This document shows, one piece after another, positions 1 to 11,800 of a DNA stretch of 64,000 bases. The notes under the pieces were generated by a model. The model was not told the DNA's origin and did not search any database. It worked only from the letters and a program-made list of their open reading frames with translations. The position numbers and the translations under genes were made by a program. Source of the DNA: Telopea speciosissima (taxonomy: Eukaryota; Streptophyta; Magnoliopsida; Proteales; Proteaceae); NCBI RefSeq assembly GCF_018873765.1, contig NC_057922.1, forward strand, positions 65,124,755 to 65,188,754. The letters run 5' to 3'. Numbering within the stretch: the first letter of the stretch is position 1; each line of letters begins with the position of its first letter.

Positions 1-864
1 GTTCCCATCCGTTGGATCAGGATCCATCTAACATGTATATTTACCAATATCGAAAAAAGTAGTCTATCCACAAACACTGGCCCCACGAATTGACTGCTCA
101 ATCCCTCCTGAAAAGGCATAAATCTCATTCATGTTCTCCCTACCAATGTTTATATCAGTGCATTATCGATTTTGCTTCTACGTGACGATTCTTAGTAAGA
201 GGAAATTTGCCTAAAAATGATTTTTTTTTTTAAATAAAAAAGAGGACAAAATCGTTTGATACAATCGATATGTATCAACATTAATATCAATAGAGAGTTG
301 AGACCGATAAGTCGATAACAATGCCAATATTGAAAACCTTGACTATAAATGTCCATATTTTTGTTCTTGAGATTTTAAACAGAAATCATACTAAACGTGT
401 ATTAAACGCGTATCGTATCGTATTGTTATTATATGTTTATTTTTAACTTTAAATTTTTAGGGAAAAAATACAATAGCTAGTCGTGTTGTTCCTACTCTAG
501 ACACATGATGATGTAAATTTAATGTTTAGACTCCCAATAAAATGAAAAATTTCATGTCACGTAGATCCTCTTATGTACGTTCTCATTGGCCCTTGTGCTG
601 GTGCAAGTGCTACACCCCCAGACAACGAGTCTTGCCCAATTTTTTAATATTCGTACTTTACTGCTTCCAAACCTACTAGTACGTATTTACCCAACAAAAA
701 AAACTACTGATACGTGGAAATATTTACCCTAAAAAATAGCCACAACTTTATGCTGGGCTGGCCCAGGAATACCCATTTGATTTAGGGCCCAACATAAGCT
801 GAATGGATAACGGCCTAGGAGTGCAATCGATTTGGGCGGCCCACAAAGCCTAAGAGAGCGGATA

Positions 865-1065
865 TAGTGCGTGCGGCCAAGGGAGTTGAACTCAGGAGGA
901 TATTTACATCTTGACATAGTGCGTGCGACCCAAGGGACTAAGGGGAGTTGGAAGTCGGGAAGGATACTTGCTTGTTGATATAATGCGTGCGGCCCAAGGG
1001 AGTTGAACTTAGGAAGAGGCCTCTTGAATCTTGAGGTCATGGTCCCTTGTCAACTAAGTTATCTT
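865..1065 (-). repeat. Tandem repeat ending in a tRNA-derived SINE-like head
   Basis: The motif TGCGTGCGRCCMAAGGGA recurs about three times, at roughly 867, 919 and 982, with spacing of about 52 and 62 bases. On the minus strand the right end reads like a Pol III internal promoter: a box-A-like TAACTTAGTTGACA at 1061-1048 and a box-B-like AAGTTCAACTCC near 1010-999, about 40 bases apart. That fits the head of a decayed tRNA-derived SINE. No clear tail or target duplication was identified, so the SINE call is tentative; the tandem repetition is directly visible. Confidence 0.4.
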
Positions 1066-1159
1066 TAATTTGTTAATGAAAAATCTTTGTTGTAGGGGTA
1101 AATTTTGTCATTTCACATGTCTATTTCAAAAAATATAATTTTTTAATAATAATTGTAAG

Positions 1160-1296
1160 GGGCGGTTTTCTCTACTCGGGGTGACACTGGGGGTGGGATG
1201 AGGGTGTTATTTTGATCATTCAGGGGGGTAGGACTATCATTTTGTCCACCCCCATGTCACCATGTGTCTGGGCCAGAGTACAGAGAACATTTTCCC
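1160..1296. mobile_element. MITE with TTCTCT-type terminal inverted repeats (copy 1)
   Basis: The left end (GGTTTTCTCTACTC) and the reverse complement of the right end (AAATGTTCTCTGTACTC) form an imperfect terminal inverted repeat around about 110 bases. A second copy with the same ends and the shared interior CCACCCCCATGT lies at 58181-58306. There is no coding capacity. The target duplication is not clear, so the superfamily is not assigned. Confidence 0.5.
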
Positions 1297-2110
1297 TAAT
1301 CGTAATAACAAATTAATTTTCAAATTATTTTGAAAACCCTTTTTTATCCTTTTATTAAATAAGTTTTGGGAATAAACCAAAATCAATCAAAAGGGAATTA
1401 CAACTTCTCAATTTACCATTTGGTGACTAGAAGATGTGTCTTCTTCTTCTTTTTTTATAGAAAAAAACTCTATCCTAATCATAATTACTGTCCAAAATCT
1501 AAAATCTCATCCATGTTGATGCCCCTACCCTCGATTTCAATAAAATTTTTCATTTTCAGAAAGATTTACTTTTAATATTAGAACTACACAGATGTAAGAT
1601 TGGGCATGTATCAAAATCGGGCACAACTGAGATTGATAAGGATTGCTCGACATTGATACAAATCCATATAATTTACCCCTCATATGAATTATTCTACTAG
1701 GCAAATATCAATATCAACTAGATCGATCAATACATTTAATCACTACTTGGTTGTCTGATCTATGTAATTAAGATCCTTTTGTCGGTCATGCTTCAATAAA
1801 TAGACTCCTTTCTCCTTATAATATCATGGTAAGAAAGTAGTATAAAGGCAATTTTGTTCTGTTTTAATATAATTTTTTGGGAAAATTTTTCATACACAAC
1901 TGTGTAAGCCATGTATGTGAGAGGGTGGAAATTTCAAGGCATTAATTAATGGGTGGGGGTTTATGACTTTTCCAACTCTTTGTGAGAGGGGACACGACCG
2001 AGTATGAAAACTTTCCCCTAATTTTTTTTCTAACAATTTTACATCTGATAAGAACCATTCCACTAATACAGGATTGGACAGATATCGATATGGAGCATGA
2101 CCAATACTGT

Positions 2111-2218
2111 ACGGATAGACTTATACACCCAAACCTATACAGATATACGAATAGACCGATACACCCAAGCCTATACAGATATACGGATAGACCGATACAC
2201 CCAAACCTGTACAGATAT
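2111..2218 (+). repeat. Three 36-bp tandem repeats upstream of PAUSED
   Basis: The unit beginning ACGGATAGACYKATACACCC occurs three times, at 2111, 2147 and 2183, each exactly 36 bases and differing at only a few positions. Because 36 is a multiple of three, a spurious reading frame with a repeating peptide crosses it. It lies about 170 bases upstream of the candidate TATA box of the tRNA exportin gene; whether it affects expression is unknown. Confidence 0.85.
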
Positions 2219-2382
2219 TTATAACCATGGTAGGAAAATAGTATGAATAATGATAATATCCGAATCCAACGGTCAAAAAATCGATAGGAAGAGGTTCGGA
2301 ATCAGGACAGTAATTCGGTAAGTATGAGTGGATATTTTCGGTAATTTAGTGTAAAATAGTGGTGGTTTTGGTTATCAGTTGC

Positions 2383-2390
2383 TATAAAAA
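2383..2390 (+). promoter_or_regulatory. Candidate TATA box of the PAUSED gene
   Basis: TATAAAAA lies in the sequence GCTATAAAAACCG, followed about 25-30 bases later by a pyrimidine-rich stretch (CCCTTTTTCCTTTCTC) typical of plant transcription starts. The predicted leader would start near 2410-2420. The placement fits a non-coding first exon ending at 2581. The transcription start is inferred, not shown. Confidence 0.5.
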
Positions 2391-2581
2391 CCGTTCTTCG
2401 ATCGCTAACCCTTTTTCCTTTCTCTCCTTCCTCTGCGCATGTAGACCACGGTCTCTGAACCTCTGTAGTCTCCTTCAACTATATACACTCATCCGATCAT
2501 CGAAACCTAGCAGATTCTTTCTTTTTTGTTTTAATTTCTTTCACAAATAAAACCACTGGTCGATTTTCTCTATCTATCGGG

Positions 2582-2856
2582 GTACGTTTTGCTGGATATT
2601 TTTCAGCATTGAAGCTTATTCGATCTTCTATGAAAACATTCAAGTTGGTTATAAGTTTATTTATTTTGATTAGTTTGGTTGGATTCTTTAATCTTTCTTC
2701 TTTTATGTTAATGAAGTAGAATTGTTTAGTGTAAGAGTAGAAAATTAGTTCTTATGTTATTAAATTTTCTCATCCAGAGATTCTGCGGATTTGGAAGAGA
2801 AAAGGTTATAACTACAATTCTTCATTAGGTCTTAGGATCTTGTTTGTGCCTTTCAG
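2582..2856 (+). other. Intron in the 5' UTR of PAUSED
   Basis: A good donor (GG|GTACGT) at 2582 and a good acceptor (GTGCCTTTCAG|GT) ending at 2856 bracket a T-rich 275-base intron. It lies between the candidate leader exon (about 2410-2581) and the short leader remnant GTCCCAGAAACGCC directly before the ATG at 2871. This also explains why the reading frame that runs upstream of that ATG is not coding. Confidence 0.6.
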
Positions 2857-2870
2857 GTCCCAGAAACGCC

Positions 2871-5800
2871 ATGGATGACCTTGAGAGGGCTATACTAATC
2901 AGTTTTGATGAATCTGGCACCATTGATCCCGTTCTGAAATCTCAAGCCGTCGTTTACTGCCATCAGATGAAGGAAACCCCAACTATATATCGTCTCTGTA
3001 TAGAACGCCTTACTTGCACTAAATTCGTTGAAGTACAGTTCTGGTGCTTGCAGACTCTCCACGAAGTTCTCCGCCTCCGGTACTCAACCATGAGCCCTGA
3101 TGACAAGTCCTATATGAGGAAGTCTATGTTCTCAATTGCTTGTTTGGATGGTCCAGATGACGAGAACTCCATTAGGGTTTTGGAGGGCCCAGCATTCATT
3201 AAAAACAAGTTGGCGCAAGTGTTGGTCACTCTCATATATTTCGAGTATCCTTTGATTTGGTCATCTGTATTTGTTGATTTCCTTTCAAACCTGGGTAAGG
3301 GCGCTCCAGTGATTGAAATGTTCTGCCGGGTCTTGAACACATTGGATGATGAGCTGATTAGCTTAGACTATCCCCGTAATGCAGAGGAAATTGCTGTTGC
3401 TGGACGGGTTAAGGATGCAATGAGGCAACAGTGTGTGGCTCAGATTGTGCGAGCTTGGTATGACATTGTCTCCCTCTATAGGTCATCCAACCCAGAATTG
3501 TGCTCTAGTGTCTTAGAATCCATGAGGAGATGCACATCTTGGATTGATATTGGATTAATTGCAAATGATGCGTTTGTCCCCATGTTGTTTGAGCTTATCT
3601 TGATCGAGGGCCTACTGGAGCAGCTCCGTGGTGCTGCTGCCAGTTGTGTCTTAGCAATGGTTTCTAAGCGGATGGATCCACAATCCAAGCTATCACTGTT
3701 GCGTAGTCTTCAGATAAGCCGGGTTTTCCCTTTGGTGGCTGGGGCTGAGGATTCTGAGTTGGTTTCAAAATTGGCAGCTTTGCTCACTGGCTATGCAGCA
3801 GAGGTTCTGGATTGCTCAAAGCATCTGGATTCAGAAGATAGAGAAAAGGTTTCGATGGAACTTTTAGATGAAGTATTGCCTTCAGTATTCTATGTCATGC
3901 AAAACTGTGAAGTGGATACAACGTTCAATGTTGTTCAGTTTTTGTTGAGCTATGTTGCTACAATGAAGAACTTGTCACCATTGAGAGACAAACAAGTTCT
4001 TCATGTGGGCCAAATATTGGAGGTGATTCGTGCACAGATTTGCTATGATCCTTCTTATAGAGATAATCTTGATATGCCAGATAAGATTGGAATGGAAGAG
4101 GAAGATCGGATGGTAGAGTATCGGAAGGAATTATTTTTGTTGCTCCGAAATGTGGGTCGTGTTGCACCTGATGTTTCACTTATATTTATCCGGAATTCAT
4201 TAGCTAGTGGCCTTGTGTCTTCCTCAGAGAGGAATGTTGAAGAGGTAGAAGCTGCACTTTCTCTTTTCTATGCTCTTGGAGAGTCAATAAGTGACGAGGC
4301 AATGAGAACTGGAAGTGGGCTCTTGAGGGAATTGGTGCCAATGCTCTTATCAACAAGGTTTCCTTGTCATTCTAATAGGCTGGTGGCTCTTGTGTACTTG
4401 GAGACAATAACAAGATACATGAAGTTTATTCAGGAGAATACTCAGTACATACCAATGGTATTGGCTGCTTTTTTGGATGAGAGGGGCATACACCATCTAA
4501 ACCTCCACGTGAGTCGAAGGGCTAGTTATCTCTTCATGAGAGTTGTGAAAATGCTGAAAGCAAAGCTCGTTCCTTTCATAGAGATGATTTTACAAGTATT
4601 CACCCTCCCTTTCTTATTTGTTGCTTCCCTTTGATTTCCATCTTCGGCCTTCTTTTGTACCTTATTTAGCTCATGTCACCATTCTTCTATTTTACTTTTC
4701 ATGGGTTTTCAGAGTCTACAAGATACAGTTGCTAGGTTTACACAATTAGGTTGGACATCAAAAGACTTGAAGTTTTCAGTATCTGAAGATGGGAGCCACA
4801 TATTTGAGGTATAGCTCATTTTCATATATTTGAGTTATGCTTCTGAACTTTGGTCTCTGCTACGCTGGTTTGATTTGATCTGATTTGCATCAACGTTTTC
4901 CAGGCAATTGGATTGTTAATAGGGATGGAAGATGTACCACCTGAAAAGCAATCTGAGTACCTTTCTTCACTGCTCACTCCTCTTTGTCAACAGGTTAAGG
5001 TGGAATTACTGTTGTTATGGAACCCATATTATGTAGTTACATGGAGGAACTTATTTTTTGGCTTGAATTTTCATTATTTCTTTCCCGTCTATACCTGAAA
5101 CTGTTGGGAGTTTGCATGTGATTTGTTTACTCTTAAATGCATGCTTGAATCCAGGTTGAGGTGCAGCTTTTGGATGCAAAGGTACAGAGCTCAGAAGAAT
5201 TTTCTGCTAATACTGCTAATATCCAGCAAATAATTATGGCAATTAATGCGCTGAGCAAGGTTTATTTCCATCCTTGAGCCTTTTGATTCTGTAATTGTGA
5301 AGATTGTTTTTATATTTTATTCTGAATATTAGTTAGGCGAGGTTGTTTACCTTTTTTTATTTAAGGCATCCTAGTTGATATGTTCAGCATCCTGTCCTTG
5401 TATATCAGTGAACTCATGTTACTAAAGTTCGTTATTTTGCCAGATATAACGTCATTACTTTGTAGTGTGACGAGGGAAGGAAATCTTTGTAACTATGCTA
5501 GCTTTAGTATTCTTACAACTCACTGTGCCTTGAACTTTCCTTCCTACTTGATCTTTTAGCTACAAGTTTAGTTTTTATTGGGTTGTTTTTCAATGCAGTC
5601 AAAATTAGTGTAATAAATTTCTAAACTTAACATTTTGAACTTTTTATTGTATAAATAAGTAAATTAGATTGGGAACTTGTCCTTTCGAAGCTTGCTTACA
5701 TACTTTACATATCCTGTGCAATTTGTGATTACTTTGTTTCTGTACTTTAGGGCTTCAGTGAGCGTCTTGTCACAGCTAGTCGGCCCTCAATCGGCATGAT

Positions 5801-8800
5801 GTTCAAGCAGGTTGGTTTCTAAACCTTTCTGATGCTTTTGATTCTTAAAATTAAGGCACTAATATGAGTTTAGGCAATCTTCACTGATTATGTGGACCTG
5901 AAGCTTCATCAAGGATTTTTGATTGCATATCTTAGATAGCTTCTCTTGGTTGACTGTGAACTTTGCCTTCCCTATGAAGTCAAGGTGACGTCTAATAACA
6001 TGATACAGATTGAGATGCCTTGACTCTTGCCCAGTGCACTTCAAGCCAGTTTTATTTCCCTGAGATGTGCTGCATATATATGACCTAATAATTTTTGTTT
6101 TTGTATTTTTATTTTTTATTATAAAAAAAGGAGAGGTTTTTAAAATCTTGTTTATAAGAAATAAAAGAAAAAGAAGAAAGAATAAAAAACCTGTCTTCAT
6201 TCCTATTCCTAGTAGAACTTGAAAGAAGTAATAAGATTCTCTCAAAGTGGTGTTAAAACTGATAAAGTGATAAGAAAGACTCAAAAGTATGAAGCTAAAC
6301 AGCACTCCTGCTCACATTAAAACTGATTCACACTTGGCTCTAAAATTTAAATAAACTAAATGTGACTCTACATGGCTTGTACTAAAGTTTAAAGAAATTA
6401 CAAAAACAACCCAATAGCTTGAACCTTAGGCTCCATAATCCCTTTATGAATTCTTCCATGTTGAGCATTGGCATCATTCAAATGCACCATTGTACTAACT
6501 TTAGCCTTTGATCCCTTCATATTCTTTAATCTCTTTGTTGGATGGATTATAGTGACTTGACTGAGGGAGGAGAAAAGGATGCCACAATGCTTGTAGAGAG
6601 TGGACATAAAAAAGAGCGTCCCAGTGCACGAGGCCCACTACTGCAGGGTCTGGGAGGGGCAAATGTACACAGCCTTTGCAGAGTCGATTAAGATCCTGTC
6701 TCATTTTAGAGAGCATGATTTTGAAAACCATACTGAACTGGCTGTCAAACTAGAACTGGCCCTAATGTAGAGCTGGATCACGAAGGACCTCGCCCCAGGC
6801 CGAATCTTCTTCAACAAAGTTTAATGCTAGTTTGATCTTCAAAAACTGGGGGACAATTTATGAACTTGTAGCAGATCACACAATGTAATCGATTGAAATA
6901 GAAACAAAGAAAATAGAAAATAGAAAATAAAGAAGAAGAATAGGATTGGATCGAGTATCCCACTCTCTTAGGTCTTGTTTGAGTTTAAAAATTATACCGC
7001 AAACGTACGGGTCAATCGTAGCTACGGGTCGAACACGAGGAGATATACGCCACTCTATTTAACTAACTTAAAAGTAATGCAAAGTGAACCAAATTAAAGC
7101 GTTAAATTAAACTAATGAAACTAATGAAAATTAATGCATCCTAACTCATAAGCATCTAACAAAATTAAGGGATTAAGTTAGTGTCCTAACACATGAGCAT
7201 CTAACCTATCAAACTAACGTAAATTGGAAGGAATAACAAAAACGCAACCACACTTCATAATCACATAAAAATAAATAAGGGAATAAAAGTGCATCCACAT
7301 ACCACAACCATATAAAAAAAATAAAAGAAATAGAGGGAGAAGAAGAAGAAGATAGAGAGAGAGATAGAGGAGAGGGAGAATGAGATTGAGAGTTTAGATA
7401 GTAAAACCTGGATGTGTTTGCATGAATGTAACCTTGAATACTTCATAAACTTACCTTGGCGTCCTCTTCTAAATCTTCAAGTCTTGTCATCAACTTAAGA
7501 ACTTAGACTAGAAGGCTTAAAACCTAAACTAGAATTAAGAAATTACAACCCAATTGAAGACTTAAATTGAAATTAAAGCATAAATTAAACCTATTACAAC
7601 CATTAAATGAAAATAAAAAAGCAAACTAGAACTTAGAAAGGCCAAAAATCACAACTTAGGAGGAGAAGAAAAGAAATTTTACTAAGTGAATGAACTAAAA
7701 GTTACACTAAAAACTGAATTAAAATTGAACTAGAAACTAACTAAAAACTGAACTAAAAAAACTAATTTCGTACAATCCAGAGGGCAAGGGGTATTTATAG
7801 GGGGAAGAGAGGGGAAGAGAGAAGAGGGAAGTGTAGGAGAAATATTCCCTAAGAAAAGAGAATATTCTCTTCTCCTTCCTCTTTTACAATGCCTTGAATC
7901 CTAAGAAAAAAGGAAAAAAAATAGAAAGAAGAAGAAGAGAAGATTGTTTACATAGACCTTCTATTTCTAGAAAAGTAAAATTCCAATTCTAACAAGTGCT
8001 TTTTCTTTGTAGATATCTTCTCCAAGCAATAAAATCAAAGATGCTTTGATTTTTCAACCTTTCATAGATGAGAAAATATCTTTCAAAATAAATCTATCCC
8101 AAGTAGAATTCCAGAAGTGCCCTTGATAAGTTGGAGGACAGAGAGAGTAAGGGTGATGACTAGGATTCCTTCAAGAATAAATAAAATACCCATTCTATCC
8201 TTTAGAAAACGTGAAGCATGGGGTGCTTATATAGGCCTCACCATTGTGTTCCTTGCGAAAAATCACCCAAAATAGACCCAAATTTTGTCCAATTTAGAGT
8301 TCGGGAGCCCAAGATATCTCAAGTTGAAGTTGGACTGTCCAGAGCCCTCCAAATGGAATCTTTCGGGTACAAGAAATATAACTTCTAATAATTGCGTTAA
8401 GGCCCCTGAAATCTGAACTTTGCTTCACTTTGTCCCCAGCCAACTATCAATAATTACAAATAAACCCCTATAGACCATTTTCGTGCTTCGTTACAAAAAT
8501 GGCCGTAACTTCTTCGTTTCAACTCGGAATCAAGTGCCGTTTGAACCGTTACGAAGCTGACTCGATGGGCTACGCATCCAAGCCATTAACACCTTTAAAC
8601 AGCTTAAAAACATTTCCTTAGCATCATCTCCTCCATTTTCACAAGAATTCACCTAAAACCTGAAGAGCACAAGAAAGCACCGATTAACTCTGTCCAATGT
8701 GGTAAAATGCATGCTTTATGCCCTAAGATTTCACACATAAATGTGCTCATCAGGTCTCTCACCCACGGCCTCTCACAGGCCATTAATGGCTTTAACCAAG

Positions 8801-11800
8801 CTCATTCTTTTTCTCAAACTCAACTTGGCTGTTTCAGCCCTTTTTTCTTTATTTATAAACTTCAAATCGATTACATCAAAGTCTTTTAGAGATAAAATAA
8901 ATTCCTAATAGAAATCTAATTAACTAACAAATAAAGAATCCTAAAAATAGAAACTACCCATTACACGAAAACAACTCTTTCTTGCGTGGAAAAGAAACTC
9001 CTAGATTTTGTCATAATTTGACACTAATTACAAATAAATTGAAACACATTAGTTGGCAAAATAAAGAGTCCTAGAATTTAGAAACTAATCTAATCTAGAA
9101 ATAGGAACTTAAAACTGAACACTAAGTCCCCCATGCAAAGACAAAATGAGTTCCTAAATTGTCTCTTGACCGCTCTATCTCTTGGGATAAAAATCTCCTA
9201 AAAAGTCATGGGCCCCACCAGATCTACTAAAAAGCATTCCCAAACAAGGAAACTATTGGCGGTGATACTGTTCACGTGAACATTGTTTTGATATTTTCTT
9301 CTTCATGTTTCGATCTACATCAACTCATATGCAACGTTGCAAATATAATCTGAATTTTCTCCACACAATCTGGACTTGGGCTGCCTTATGTGATGCTCCA
9401 TCGAATCAACAAAATCCTGCCACATCATCAGACCAGGCTGCCTCCCACAACAGTTGAATCCCACAGCGATACTGGGCTGGTTTTGGGGCCTTGTTACCTA
9501 CGGCTACACATGGAACTTTGATCTACATCAGGCCCATTTTCAGTTGGTCCAATATTAAACTGTTCTATATGGAAACTGCATCATACCGGGCAGTTTTTCT
9601 GAAAACTGTCCAGTTTTTTAAGAACAATTTGGTTTGGTTTGGTAGTTTCCCTAGTTTAAAAATGATTAATGAGTTATACATATGAAGACTCGAACTCAAG
9701 ACCTACTTCATAATAAATGAGAGCTAACCATTACACCAAAGAATGACTTGTTGCTTTAATCCTTTCACTTTTTTCCCAAACCTTTTACCTTTTTTGAAAG
9801 TTTTTTCTCCAAACCGCAGTTTAGATTGATCTAAACGTGAACCGGGCCCATTTTGGTTTTCATTTTAAAAATTATGGTAGTGAGACTTTGATCCTGCAGA
9901 GAAACCACTACTTAGTAAAAGCCTCAATATCCATCTGATCATACAAGATGCTACTGGTATCATGATAATTGAAGCCAGAGATGCCCTTCCATCTCTCATG
10001 CCACAACAATGTACTGCCTTGTGGCCACATTATTGGTGTATTATATATGTTTCAGTTTCTTCTTGTTCTTTCCCCATTCTAGTTGCCACTTTTTATCTCT
10101 TCTTAGTAAACAATGGGAATTGTTGCTTTTTGTGGCATGTTTAAAGTTCTTTGTGTATTCTCTTTTTCCAGACATTGGACATTCTCCTTCAAATCCTTTT
10201 GGTGTTTCCAAAGGTTGAGCCTCTGCGGAATAAGGTAGGGATTGGATATTAGATCATTCTGTTCAAATGTTTTTTAGAAATGGACCAGGGTTGGATTGTT
10301 TCGGTCCACTGGTCGGTTGTCTGCATGATTTAAATTCTTGTCTTGGGCAGTCCAACCTGTAATATTCCTAAGAAACCGTTAACCATTTGACAGTTTAGTT
10401 GCTGGACCAATGGTCTCATTTGCTGTTCAATGGTATTCTGAGACACTGTTCCACATATTCTGCTGACTGCAGTTTTCCCTGTATAGCTGTATAATAACTT
10501 TGCAATGTGCAGGTCACATCCTTTATTCACCGAATGGTGGACACGTTGGGAGCATCAGTGTTTCCTTACCTCCCCAAGGCACTGGATCAATTGCTTGCTG
10601 AAAGTGAGGTAGGGTAACAGTAGTATCTGTTTCATTTCATATGCCTGTTTATTCATTTGTTTTGGACTGAGTCTCACTGACAAATTTTGGCATGGTAATG
10701 TGTAGCTTTGGGTGGGGTAACTGGCAACCCATCTCACTTAAGAGTTTACATTCAGGGTGCATGACGATTTCAAACTGAAAATCCTCAGTTATGCACCGTC
10801 GTGTTGTTTCTGTATTTATGTTGGTATTGCTGTGCCTGTTAGATTTATAGTACATCATATCTTTTCAATGTTCTGTTGGTCTTTGTAAATTATTTTAGTA
10901 TTTATCTACTTGGCATGTATTGTAAGGTTGTTTCTGCCTGCTTTTTATAATTTATTTTAGTATATACTATAGGTAAGGATTCTCTCTTTTAAGTTGATCT
11001 CGCACAATACCCTCTCTCTATAATATATTTTAGTATATACTATAGGTATGGGTTCTCTATTTGAAATTGATCTCGCTGATATCATTGTTTCTTTTTGGTC
11101 TTGCATCCCCCAAAGTAATATGCTTTATAACTCTATCTGAATTACCATGTTCAACTGTCTGAGTTTTGAGGCTCATGTATTTTGTTGGGTGCTAGGAAGG
11201 ATCCTTACCTTGCATTATCATCTGGTGATCATTTCCCTCCTATTGATTACAGCTTCTCAGCCCTAAATTCAAAGATGTTATGTTTTTATACTGCACTTTA
11301 TGTGAATAAGAGTGGAAGCCATTTTACTAATTTTCATTGCAAGAATGAATTCATGATAATCAATAAAATAAGAGAAAAAATTCAATAATTGTATGGTTCC
11401 AGTTAGATGGATGAGATTATGGTCTTTGTATAGGGTCTGATGTATATTTTGTGGTATGATATCAACAATTTAGTTTTGACTGTGTGTTTTCGATGACTGC
11501 AGCCGAAAGAGATGGTGGGATTTCTTGTCCTAATCAATCAGCTGATATGCAAATTCAATACCCTGGTGGGTAACATATTGGAGGAAATATTTCCCGCTAT
11601 TGCAAGTAGAGTCTTCAATATTCTTCCCAGGGATGCATTTCCTTCTGGACCTGAAGGTAACACTGAGGTATGGGGTTTTGGTAATTCAGTAAATTGGTTC
11701 CACACAACTTACCAGTTTACATGAATTTATGTGCAAGAGAAATGGTAACATTAAACTTGAAAGTGAATTCTTGCTTTAAGTGTCTCTTTCACTTTGATGT

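Larger units (their letters stand above)
5811..10171 (+). other. PAUSED intron 5 (4.4 kb), repeat-filled
   Basis: It lies between the exon ending TTCAAGCAG|GT and the acceptor TTTTTCCAG|ACATTGG. It contains an Au-type SINE fragment (6612-6688), and then about 2.4 kb of A-rich DNA (about 6780-9250). That stretch includes ACCGCAAACGTACGGGTC near 7000, a sequence style I associate with LTR-retrotransposon-derived repeats in plants. A Pol III-type SINE head follows near 9685-9742. No gag or pol remnant was recognised in the 6.8-9.25 kb part, so its class is undetermined. Short open frames here look like noise. Confidence 0.7.

Noticed and set aside
2844..2870. In-frame upstream extension of the exportin protein from a TTG codon
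   Set aside because: The stretch crosses a strong splice acceptor (TTTCAG at 2851-2856) and has no ATG; the family N-terminus is MDDLE at 2871.
9683..9745. Functional tRNA gene
   Set aside because: Boxes A and B are present, but no acceptor stem or clover-leaf closes, so a SINE head or dead tRNA is likelier.
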